From assembly GCA_963782965.1 (NCBI GenBank), contig CAWALV010000002.1, positions 496,001 through 560,000 on the forward strand: 64,000 nucleotides of DNA, written 5' to 3'. Numbering within the stretch: position 1 is the stretch's first letter; every line of letters begins with the position of its first letter. The DNA comes from CAWALV01 sp963782965 (GTDB taxonomy: Bacteria > Actinomycetota > Actinomycetes > Acidothermales > Acidothermaceae). The notes under the pieces are model-generated. The model ran no database searches, was not told the origin of the DNA, and saw only the letters and a program-made list of their open reading frames with translations. Of this stretch, positions 50,933-58,400 are shown piece by piece. Position numbers and translations under genes: made by a program.

Positions 50933-53632
50933 ATGACCATTCACGCGCCCGACGTCGAAGCTGATGCGCTGCTCACCGACGCGGGCATCGTGCACATCCG
51001 CTCGGCGCGCCCTCAGGACGCGCCCGCGCTGCGGGCCATGTACGAGCGGATCTCTCCCGACACGCTGTACCTGCGGTTCTTCACGATGTCGCGCACGCTT
51101 CTCGACGAGGACGTCGCCCGGCTCACCCGGTCGCAGGACGAGGCGCACCACTCCCTGGTGGCCGAGATCGGGGGAGAGCTGATCGGAGCGGCGACCTACG
51201 AGCGCCTCGACGACCCGGCCGAAGCAGAAGTGGCGTTCATCGTCGACGACGCCCACCAGGGTCGCGGCGTCGGCATGTTGTTGCTGGAACACCTCGCGAC
51301 GGTCGCCATCACCCACGGCATCTTGCGGTTCGTCGCCGAGACGCTGCCTGACAACGCTCGCATGCTGCACGTGTTCTCCGACGCGGGCTTCCCCGTCTCC
51401 ACCCGGCTCGACTCCGGCGTCGTCGAGGTGGTCATGCCACTGCGGTTCGACGAGGAGTTCAGGCACGCCGTCGACATCCGCGAAGCGAAATCCAACGCGC
51501 GGTCGTTGCGTCGCGTGCTCGCTCCGGCCTCGGTCGTGGTGGTCGGAGCAGGGGCAGATCCCGGCGGCCTGGGCCACCAAATCCTCGCCAACATCGTGCG
51601 CGGCGGGTATCACGGCGAGCTGTTCGCCGTGAACCGTTCCGGGCATCGGGTTGCCGGCGTGCGCGCGTACCAAAGCCTCGAGGCGGTGCCTGGTCAGGTC
51701 GACGTCGTCGTTGTCGCCGTGCCGGCGTCGGCGGTGCTCGACGTCGCGCGCGAAGCGGCGTCCCGGCAGGCGGCCGGTCTGGTCGTCATCACTGCGGGGT
51801 TCGCCGAGGCGGGCGGCGCAGGTGGTAGCCACCAGGCCGAGCTCGTCCGGGTCTGCCGCGACGCGGGGATGCGTCTCGTCGGTCCCAACTGCATGGGCAT
51901 TGCGAATGCGGCCCACGACGTCGAACTCGACGCCACGTTCTGCCCCACCCTGCCGCCGCCCGGTGGCATCGGGCTGATGTCGCAGTCGGGGGCGGTCGGT
52001 ATCGCCGCGCTCGACTATGCGGCCCACTCCGGGGTCGGGCTGTCCAGCTTCGTGTCCGCGGGAAACAAGGCGGATGTGTCCGGTAACGACTTGCTCTGTT
52101 ACTGGGAGGACGACCCGTCGACGAACGTGTGCGCGCTCTACCTCGAGTCGTTCGGCAACCCGCGCAAGTTCGCCCGGATCGCAGCGCGGGTCGGGCGGGT
52201 CAAGCCGATCGTGGCGGTGAAGTCAGGTCGCACCCTGGCCGGCAGCCGCGGCGCCGCGTCGCATACCGCGGCCGCGGCAACCCCCGACGTCGCCGTCGAC
52301 AGCTTGTTCGACCAAGCGGGGGTCACCCGGGTCGATTCGCTCGCCGACCTGTTCGACGTCGCGACGCTGTTCGACCTGGCGCCACTGCCCCGCGGGGGAC
52401 GGGTGGCGATCGTCGGAAACAGCGGCGGGCCCGGCGTGCTCGCGGCGGACGCCTGCGAGAGCGCGGGGCTCGAGGTGGTCGAACTCGCCGAGACGACCCG
52501 GTATCGGCTCGGTGCGCTGCTGCCTGCGGGTGCGGCGCTCTCGAACCCGGTCGACCTGCTGGCGGCGGCCGATCCGGTCTCCTTCGAAGCCGCGCTCCGG
52601 GTGCTGCTCGACGACCCCAACGTCGACTCGGTGCTGACCGTGTACACGCCGATCCGGCCGGGATCCGAGGTCGGGATCAGCCGGGCCATCGCGACCGTGC
52701 GGGCGGACGACCCCGGTAAGCCGCTGCTCTCCTGCTTCCTCGGCCTGAAGGGAATCCCGCACGAACTGCGCGCGCGTGACGGGCGTCCGGTCGTGCCGTT
52801 CTACTCCTTCCCCGAATCGGCCGCGCGCGCGCTGGCCGCCGCCGTCCGCTACGCGTCGTGGCGCGAGCGTCCGGTCGGAACCGTGCCCGAACTCACCGGC
52901 ATCGACCTGGTCACGGCGCGTTCCATCGTCCGCGACGAGCTGACCGGGCAGCCGGACGGCGTGTGGCTGTCGGCACCGGTGGCCGCGAGGTTGATTGCCA
53001 CGCACGGCGTACGCGTCGTCCAGACCAAGTTCGCCCGCGACGCCGGCGAAGCGACCGCCGCTGCGGTCTCGATCGGCCTACCCGTGGCGCTGAAGGCGGC
53101 CGCCGGCGAGCTGGTGCACAAGACCGAGCTGGGCGGGGTGCGGCTGAATCTGGCTACGCCGCTCGCGGTGGCCGAGGCGTTCACCGAGATGCAGCAAGCC
53201 TTGGGCGATCAGATGGGCGGTGCGGTCATCCAGCAGATGGTGCCGGCAGGCGTGGAGACCGCCATCGGCGTCGTCGCCGACCCGACGTTCGGCCCGCTCG
53301 TGATGGTCGGTCTCGGTGGAGTGGCGAGCGACCTGCTCGCCGATCGGGCATTCCACCTGCTGCCGATGACGGCCGAGGACGCCGCCCGCCAAATCCGCGC
53401 CCTGCGCGGTGCCCCGCTTCTGTTCGGCTACCGCAACACCCCGAAGTGCGATGTCGAGGCGCTCGAAGACATGGTGTTGCGAGTGGCGCAGCTGGCTCGG
53501 AACCTGCCGGAACTCGCCGAACTCGACCTCAACCCGGTGACGGTCTCTGCGTCCGGCGCCGTCGCGGTCGACGTCAAGATTCGGTTGCGGCCGGCCGTGC
53601 GCGTCGACCCGCTCACCCGCCGCCTGCGCTGA
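50933..53632 (+). CDS. GNAT acetyltransferase fused to ADP-forming acyl-CoA synthetase
   Basis: The 899-residue fusion starts with a GNAT domain (residues about 15-170: VHIRSARPQDAPALRAMYERIS, VDDAHQGRGVGMLLLEHLA). A CoA-binding domain follows (about 185-290), then the succinyl-CoA-ligase-like part with MSQSGAVGIAALDYA and the phospho-histidine segment AASHTAAAATPDVAVD, and finally an ATP-grasp domain (about 660-890). Relatives act as lysine acetyltransferases that control acetyl-CoA synthetase, or as acetate-CoA ligases; whether both activities remain is unknown. Next to xfp-ackA it may tie acetate handling to protein acetylation. Confidence 0.9.
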   Translation: MTIHAPDVEADALLTDAGIVHIRSARPQDAPALRAMYERISPDTLYLRFFTMSRTLLDEDVARLTRSQDEAHHSLVAEIGGELIGAATYERLDDPAEAEVAFIVDDAHQGRGVGMLLLEHLATVAITHGILRFVAETLPDNARMLHVFSDAGFPVSTRLDSGVVEVVMPLRFDEEFRHAVDIREAKSNARSLRRVLAPASVVVVGAGADPGGLGHQILANIVRGGYHGELFAVNRSGHRVAGVRAYQSLEAVPGQVDVVVVAVPASAVLDVAREAASRQAAGLVVITAGFAEAGGAGGSHQAELVRVCRDAGMRLVGPNCMGIANAAHDVELDATFCPTLPPPGGIGLMSQSGAVGIAALDYAAHSGVGLSSFVSAGNKADVSGNDLLCYWEDDPSTNVCALYLESFGNPRKFARIAARVGRVKPIVAVKSGRTLAGSRGAASHTAAAATPDVAVDSLFDQAGVTRVDSLADLFDVATLFDLAPLPRGGRVAIVGNSGGPGVLAADACESAGLEVVELAETTRYRLGALLPAGAALSNPVDLLAAADPVSFEAALRVLLDDPNVDSVLTVYTPIRPGSEVGISRAIATVRADDPGKPLLSCFLGLKGIPHELRARDGRPVVPFYSFPESAARALAAAVRYASWRERPVGTVPELTGIDLVTARSIVRDELTGQPDGVWLSAPVAARLIATHGVRVVQTKFARDAGEATAAAVSIGLPVALKAAAGELVHKTELGGVRLNLATPLAVAEAFTEMQQALGDQMGGAVIQQMVPAGVETAIGVVADPTFGPLVMVGLGGVASDLLADRAFHLLPMTAEDAARQIRALRGAPLLFGYRNTPKCDVEALEDMVLRVAQLARNLPELAELDLNPVTVSASGAVAVDVKIRLRPAVRVDPLTRRLR

Positions 53633-53659
53633 CCCGCGGGGCGGGCCAACGGGTCAGCG
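53627..53659. terminator. Hairpin after the GNAT/acyl-CoA ligase gene
   Basis: A perfect 10-bp stem (cgctgacccg / cgggtcagcg) with a 13-base loop starts in the last codons of the ligase gene. It lies about 20 bases before the stop of the convergent stress-protein gene. No T-run follows. Confidence 0.6.
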
Positions 53660-53678
53660 GGCCAATTAGGGTCGGCGC

Positions 53679-54269
53679 TCAGCCGACGGTGGAGTGTTCG
53701 CGCTCGCGCTCGTCGGCCTCGGAGGTCGATACCTGATGTGCCGGGACCACGAGCACGGGGCACGGCGCGTGCCGCGCGCAGGCCTGGGCTGTCGAGCCGA
53801 GGAGCAGGCCGAGCGGGCCGGAGTGCCCGCGAGCACCGACGACGAGCAGGTCGGCGTCCAGGGCGAGGCGGGTCAAGACGTCGTGCGGGCTACCCTCGAC
53901 CGGACGCAGGACCAGACCGGGCAGTTCGGTCGCGCCGAACGCCGTCCGGGCAGCGCGCTCGAGGGTCTCGAAGGCGTCGGCCGCGGCATCGACGACACCA
54001 CCGGGCGATGCGTAGACCTCGCGGTTGCCCTCACCAGCAGGGCCGTACGGTGGCAGGCCACTCGAGAACGGATACTCCGCCTCGAAGTAAGGACGGTACG
54101 CGCAGATCGCCTCGATCCTGGCGCCGTCCCGGGCGCCCAGTGCGCCGCCGAGCCGCAAGGCGGCCAAGGAGTTCGGTGATCCGTCGACACCTACGACGAT
54201 GCGGCGAAACCGCGTCGGCTCGAGGCGGTCGGCGTCGTCCCAGCTCGAGATGTCGTGACAGGTGGTCAT
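53679..54269 (-). CDS. Universal stress protein
   Basis: The 196-residue UspA-fold protein has a 20-residue lead-in, then RRIVVGVDGSPNSLAALRLGGALG and the ATP-binding motif VVGARGHSGPLGLLLGSTAQACARHAPCPVLVVP. It belongs to the ATP-binding type. Proteins of this class are prominent members of the mycobacterial DosR regulon. A weak box-like sequence (minus strand ggggcaatcggcca, 54295-54308) lies about 30 bases upstream. Confidence 0.9.
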   Translation of the reverse strand: MTTCHDISSWDDADRLEPTRFRRIVVGVDGSPNSLAALRLGGALGARDGARIEAICAYRPYFEAEYPFSSGLPPYGPAGEGNREVYASPGGVVDAAADAFETLERAARTAFGATELPGLVLRPVEGSPHDVLTRLALDADLLVVGARGHSGPLGLLLGSTAQACARHAPCPVLVVPAHQVSTSEADEREREHSTVG

Positions 54270-54412
54270 GGCAACGCCTCCTCACGGGCCCCGGTGGCCG
54301 ATTGCCCCGGCACCTCCACCGTGCGCCTCAGCCGGGATGTCCGGACACGGCCTTAGGTACGTGACTGGCGGGACCCTTGTAAGCAGCCGTGAGGACGCAG
54401 GTCAACTCGTTA

Positions 54413-54426
54413 GTGACTTTCGGCCC
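54413..54426. promoter_or_regulatory. Candidate DosR-type box upstream of the PNPOx gene
   Basis: gtgactttcggccc matches GGGACCTTCGGCCC at twelve of fourteen positions and lies about 30 bases before the ATG at 54455. The nearby gggacccttgtaag (54370-54383) has only the left half. Confidence 0.5.
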
Positions 54427-54454
54427 TCCATTTCGCCGGCCCTGCTCCCGGACC

Positions 54455-55045
54455 ATGGAGCGCATGTCCCTTCTCGCCCGTGATCCGCTGGGTGGCCCAG
54501 GCGCTGACAGTGCCGCACCGCCGGTGCCGCGTGGTGATCACGTCCCCGACCGCGCGGACTCCCACGACAGTGCCGTCGACCGGAGCGGCCTGCAGGTGCT
54601 GTCGGAGGACGAGTGCTTGGCGTTGCTCGGGTCGGTGCCGATCGGCCGGATCGCGTATTCCGAACGTGCGTTACCGGTCGTCGTCCCGGTCAACTTCACG
54701 ATCGACGGCACCTGCGTGGTCGTTCGCACCCATCGCCGGTCGCGGCTCGCGACGGTCGTGCCCGGCAACGTGGTCGCCTTCGAAGTCGACGACATCGACC
54801 GGCAGACGCGTTCTGGCTGGAGCGTCGTCCTGACCGGCTCGTTCGAGCTGGTCGAAGACCCGGCGGAGGTTGCCCGGCTCGACCGGCTCGACCTGCACTC
54901 GTGGGCCCCGTCGGCGCACGACCGCTACCTACGCCTGTGCGCCGAGATCGTGACCGGACGCCGAATCCCGCGTGCCGAAGCGCAAAGCGACCGAGAGCCT
55001 GGTAGTCCCGACGATCTCAGTCGTCGTGTGGCACCCGCCAGCTGA
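54455..55045 (+). CDS. PNPOx-like flavin/F420-binding protein
   Basis: The 196-residue protein has a disordered 45-residue start, then a split-barrel domain: LQVLSEDECLALLGSVPIGRIAYSERALPVVVPVNFTIDGTCVVVRTHRRSRLATVVPGNVVAFEVDDID and SGWSVVLTGSFELVEDPAE. This is the pyridoxamine-oxidase-related fold of DosR-regulon proteins such as Rv3129 (from memory), not PdxH itself. Cofactor and substrate are unknown. The ATG at 54464 is an alternative start. The 3' end overlaps the convergent kinase gene by 29 bases. Confidence 0.82.
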   Translation: MERMSLLARDPLGGPGADSAAPPVPRGDHVPDRADSHDSAVDRSGLQVLSEDECLALLGSVPIGRIAYSERALPVVVPVNFTIDGTCVVVRTHRRSRLATVVPGNVVAFEVDDIDRQTRSGWSVVLTGSFELVEDPAEVARLDRLDLHSWAPSAHDRYLRLCAEIVTGRRIPRAEAQSDREPGSPDDLSRRVAPAS

Positions 55046-56762
55046 TCTCGGTGCCGCCGTCGGGTGCGGCGGCGGCGGTGAACGCGCCACCCAGTCCTTC
55101 CGCCCGCGCCTGCAAGTTCGCCAGTCCGCTGCGATGGCTCTGCTCCGGCAGGCCGATGCCGTCGTCGAGCACCGACACCGCGACGTGAGTCTCGTCGACC
55201 GCGACCGTCACGTCGACGTGTGAGGCCTTGGAGTGGCGGACGGCGTTGGACAGTGCTTCGCGGACGACGGCGAGCACGTTCTCGCCGATCGTCGGGGAGA
55301 CTCGCGTGTCGACGAGCCCGTCGAACCGAAGCCCAGGCGTGAACCCGAACGCCGGCGTGTACTCCTCGATCAAGCTCACGAGGCGGCCGCGCAGGTTGCG
55401 CGGCGCGCCACGGTCCTGCCGCTGCAACGCATAGATCGTGGAGCGGATCTCCTTGATGGTCATGTCGAGGTCATCTACCGCGCGCCGAACGTGCTCACTC
55501 GCTTCGGGCCTCGTCATGTAACGCATCGAGCTCTCGAGTTGCATGCCGGTCGCGAACAGCCGCTGGATGACGAGGTCGTGCAGGTCGCGGGCGATCCGGT
55601 CGCGGTCGCGGTAGAGGCTGAGCTGTTCGGTCTCGCGGCGCTGCCGCGCAAGTTCGAGCGCGAGCGCTGCCTGCCCGGCGAACCCGTCGAGCACGGATTG
55701 CTCGGTGCTGCCGAATTCGCGACCGCCGGCGTGATTCGCCACGCACAACACGCCGCGAGTGCCACCGCCTGCGCGCAGCGGCACGAACATCGCGGGCCCG
55801 AGTTCGGCGCGGACGAACCGGGTCAGCTGGGTTCGCGGGTCGCCACGCACGTCGGCGACGACCAGCGCTTCGCCGTTTTGAAAGACGCTGCCGATGAGGG
55901 ACTCCACGCGGTCGACCCGCACGCCCCGCAACTGCTCCGCCAGCTCACCCTCGGCGACCTCGACGGCGAGGGAGTCACCGAGCGGTAGCGCGATCGCCGC
56001 GAGGTCGGCTGAGACGAGGTCGCGGGCGCGTTCGGCGACGAGCCGCAGGACGTCGTCGGGCTCCCCACCGGAAAGCAGGGCGGTCGTGACCTGCGCGGAC
56101 GCGGTGAGCCAGCTCTCCCGGCGGCTGGTCTCGGCGTACAACCGGGCGTTGTCGATCGCGACACCGGCCGCGGCCGCCAAGGCGAAGACGATGCTCTCGT
56201 CTTCTTCGTCGAAATCGCCGCCGCCTGCCTTCTCCGTGAGGTAGAGGTTGCCGTACACCGAACCCCGGGTGCGGATCGGTACTCCGAGGAAGCTGCGCAT
56301 GGGCGGGTGGTGCGCCGGGAATCCGTAGGAGTCGGGGTGCTGGCCGAGGTCGTGCAGCCGCAACGGTTCGGGGTGGCGGATGAGCAGGCCCAAGATTCCG
56401 TGCCCGCGCGGGTAGGGGCCGATCCTGGCGATCGTCTCGTCGTCGATGCCTACGGTGATGAAGTGCGAGAGCGCGCCGTCGTTGCCGATCACGCCGAGCG
56501 CGCCGTACCGGGCGTCGACGAGCCGGGTGGCTGCCTCGATGATCCGCCGCAACACCGCCTGCAGGTCGAGGTCGCTCGCGATGGTCAGGACGGCGTCGAG
56601 GAGGCCGTGCACGCGGTCGCGGGTACGAACGACGGCGTCCAGGCGGGTCTGTAGCTCGGTCAGGAGATCGTCGAGCCGGAGCTGATCGCGCAGCGGCCCG
56701 CTGCTCGGCGGTCGAACTGCTGGTTCGCCGCCGCGCTCGGCACGCCCTTCGAGTTCCGTCAC
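55017..56762 (-). CDS. devS: DevS/DosT-like heme-GAF sensor histidine kinase
   Basis: The 581-residue kinase has two GAF domains (about 50-200 and 210-370), a HisKA_3 segment with the phospho-acceptor in IARDLHDLVIQRLFATGMQLE, and a HATPase domain (VREALSNAVRHSKASHVDVTV, LDDGIGLPE, GLANLQARAEGLGG). GAF-A keeps YGFPAHHPPMRSFLGVPIRTRGSVYGNLYLTEK, the sequence that holds the proximal heme histidine in mycobacterial DosS. His152 and Tyr174 correspond to DosS His149 and Tyr171 with the same spacing. It should sense O2, NO or CO and phosphorylate the DevR-like regulator. GTG start at 56762. Confidence 0.92.
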   Translation of the reverse strand: MTELEGRAERGGEPAVRPPSSGPLRDQLRLDDLLTELQTRLDAVVRTRDRVHGLLDAVLTIASDLDLQAVLRRIIEAATRLVDARYGALGVIGNDGALSHFITVGIDDETIARIGPYPRGHGILGLLIRHPEPLRLHDLGQHPDSYGFPAHHPPMRSFLGVPIRTRGSVYGNLYLTEKAGGGDFDEEDESIVFALAAAAGVAIDNARLYAETSRRESWLTASAQVTTALLSGGEPDDVLRLVAERARDLVSADLAAIALPLGDSLAVEVAEGELAEQLRGVRVDRVESLIGSVFQNGEALVVADVRGDPRTQLTRFVRAELGPAMFVPLRAGGGTRGVLCVANHAGGREFGSTEQSVLDGFAGQAALALELARQRRETEQLSLYRDRDRIARDLHDLVIQRLFATGMQLESSMRYMTRPEASEHVRRAVDDLDMTIKEIRSTIYALQRQDRGAPRNLRGRLVSLIEEYTPAFGFTPGLRFDGLVDTRVSPTIGENVLAVVREALSNAVRHSKASHVDVTVAVDETHVAVSVLDDGIGLPEQSHRSGLANLQARAEGLGGAFTAAAAPDGGTEISWRVPHDD

Positions 56763-56865
56763 GGCACCAATCCTGCACCACGCGCCGGCCGAGTCTTGGC
56801 CCCTTGATCCGTTCGTGTGGTGATCTGGGCGACGTTGCGGCGTGCGAGTTGCGGCGTGCGGGCGG

Positions 56866-57534
56866 TCAGGACGGCGTATCGCGCCGCGTCGCGCCGTCCA
56901 GAATCGCGCCCACCTCGTCATCCGATGTAGGGGAGAAGTCGTCGTACCAGCGGCCGACGCCGAGGAAGTCCTCGGGCAGGCAAAGGCAGCAGAAGTCTTC
57001 CGGTGCGACGCCGGCCGTCGCGCGGAGCCGAGCCGGGGCTTCCGGCGGCGCGACGGGCACGGCCAGGACGACGCGCTGCGCGCCACGTGCCCGCGCCGCG
57101 AGGCAGGCGACCGCCGCGGTGGAGCCGGTAGCCAGGCCGTCGTCGACCACGACCGCCGTGCGGCCGGCAAGCTCCAGGGGTCGGTGCCGGTGGCGATACA
57201 GCTCGGCCCGCCGGGCCAGCTCCACACCTTCTCGTCGCTCGACCGCTGCGATGGCGTCACCGGTGAGGCCGGCTGCCTCGACGACGGAGTCATCGAGCAC
57301 CCGGATCCCGCCCTCGCTGATCGCGCCGAAGGCGAGTTCGGGTTGCCACGGCACGCCGAGCTTCCTGACCGCGACGATGTCGAGGGGCGCCCCCAGCGCT
57401 CGGGCCACCATGTCGGCCACCACGACGCCACCTCGCGGCAGGCCGAGAACGGCCAGGCTCGGTGGCGCGGGTAAGTCACGCTCGCCCAGGCGGGCGCCCA
57501 GGCGGGCGCCCGCATCGGCCCGATCCTGGAACAT
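56866..57534 (-). CDS. Phosphoribosyltransferase-domain protein
   Basis: The 222-residue protein has a PRPP-binding motif TAVVVDDGLATGSTAAVACLAARARGA and the start FQDRADAGARLGARLGERD, LAVLGLPRGGVVVADMVARALGAPLDIVAVRKLG. This group occurs as free proteins or fused to hydrolase domains, including the DosR-regulon protein Rv0571c from memory. The substrate base is unknown. Its ATG is eight bases after the stop of the HAD gene, so both share a transcript. The N-terminal codons include a 12-bp DNA repeat (57484-57507). Confidence 0.85.
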   Translation of the reverse strand: MFQDRADAGARLGARLGERDLPAPPSLAVLGLPRGGVVVADMVARALGAPLDIVAVRKLGVPWQPELAFGAISEGGIRVLDDSVVEAAGLTGDAIAAVERREGVELARRAELYRHRHRPLELAGRTAVVVDDGLATGSTAAVACLAARARGAQRVVLAVPVAPPEAPARLRATAGVAPEDFCCLCLPEDFLGVGRWYDDFSPTSDDEVGAILDGATRRDTPS

Positions 57535-57542
57535 CGCCGGGC

Positions 57543-58211
57543 TCAGCCGAGCGCCAGCAGGCCGCGCACCACGTCGACGAGCGTAGTCGCGGTGACGTCG
57601 GCGGCGACGAAAGCCCGCACCGGTCGGCCCTCGAGGCGGCCGCACCATCCCGTCGTGAGGCCGGCGCGGGCGGCGCCGTGGATGTCCCACGAATGGACGG
57701 CGACCAGTGCGAGCCGGTCGGCGGGTACGCCCGCCTGCGCGGCTGCATAGCGGTACGGCTCGGCCGCCGGCTTCCAGGAGCGCACCGCATCGACCGAGAG
57801 GACCTGTTTGATCGAGGCCGTGAGATGCGCGCGCCCCAGCAGCTGCTCGGCGTTGGCGGCACTGCCGTTCGTCAGGGTGAGCGCCGGCACCTTCGCCTGC
57901 GAAAGCAGGCGCAGCGCCGGCTCGACGTCGGGATAGGGCTCCAGCTCGCCGAAGCCGGCGAGCACCTCCGCTACCGCCGCCTCGTCGAGCTCCGGGCCGA
58001 CCGAACGCAGTGCCGACTCCGCGACCTGCGCGAACGGCAGGTAGTCGCCGGCGCTCACGAGCGCGAAGCCGTCGCGAAGAACGCGAGCGAACCACAGGTC
58101 GAGCAGTTCGGGGTCCGCGCCGGCCGCCGTCAGCCGGTCGCGCAGCGGGCGCAGCGACATCAGCGTCTCGTTCACGTCGAACGCCACAGCGAGGGGACGA
58201 CGGCCCGTCAT
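57543..58211 (-). CDS. HAD-superfamily hydrolase (haloacid dehalogenase type II-like)
   Basis: The 222-residue protein has HAD motif I as AVAFDVNETLMSLRPL, motif II TLTNGSAANAEQLL, the motif III lysine in VRSWKPAAEPYRYAA, and motif IV-like VAVHSWDIHGAARAGL. FDVNETL is typical of L-2-haloacid dehalogenase-type enzymes. The true substrate may be another small acid or a phosphate ester. First gene of a two-gene unit with the phosphoribosyltransferase. Confidence 0.88.
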   Translation of the reverse strand: MTGRRPLAVAFDVNETLMSLRPLRDRLTAAGADPELLDLWFARVLRDGFALVSAGDYLPFAQVAESALRSVGPELDEAAVAEVLAGFGELEPYPDVEPALRLLSQAKVPALTLTNGSAANAEQLLGRAHLTASIKQVLSVDAVRSWKPAAEPYRYAAAQAGVPADRLALVAVHSWDIHGAARAGLTTGWCGRLEGRPVRAFVAADVTATTLVDVVRGLLALG

Positions 58212-58400
58212 CTGGTTCGCCTACCCCGATCCGGCCAGGTGATGTGCTGCGAGGGGACTAGCCAGGTCTTCCTAGGAAGCTGGCCGAATCCACTCAGGTG
58301 CGGCTGAAGGGCGCCGAACAGATGCGGAAGTCATTGGCTCGTCAGCTCCTCGGTGGGCACCGGGCGAGCGGGCCGGCGAGGCACGGAGGAGGCGAGGCTG

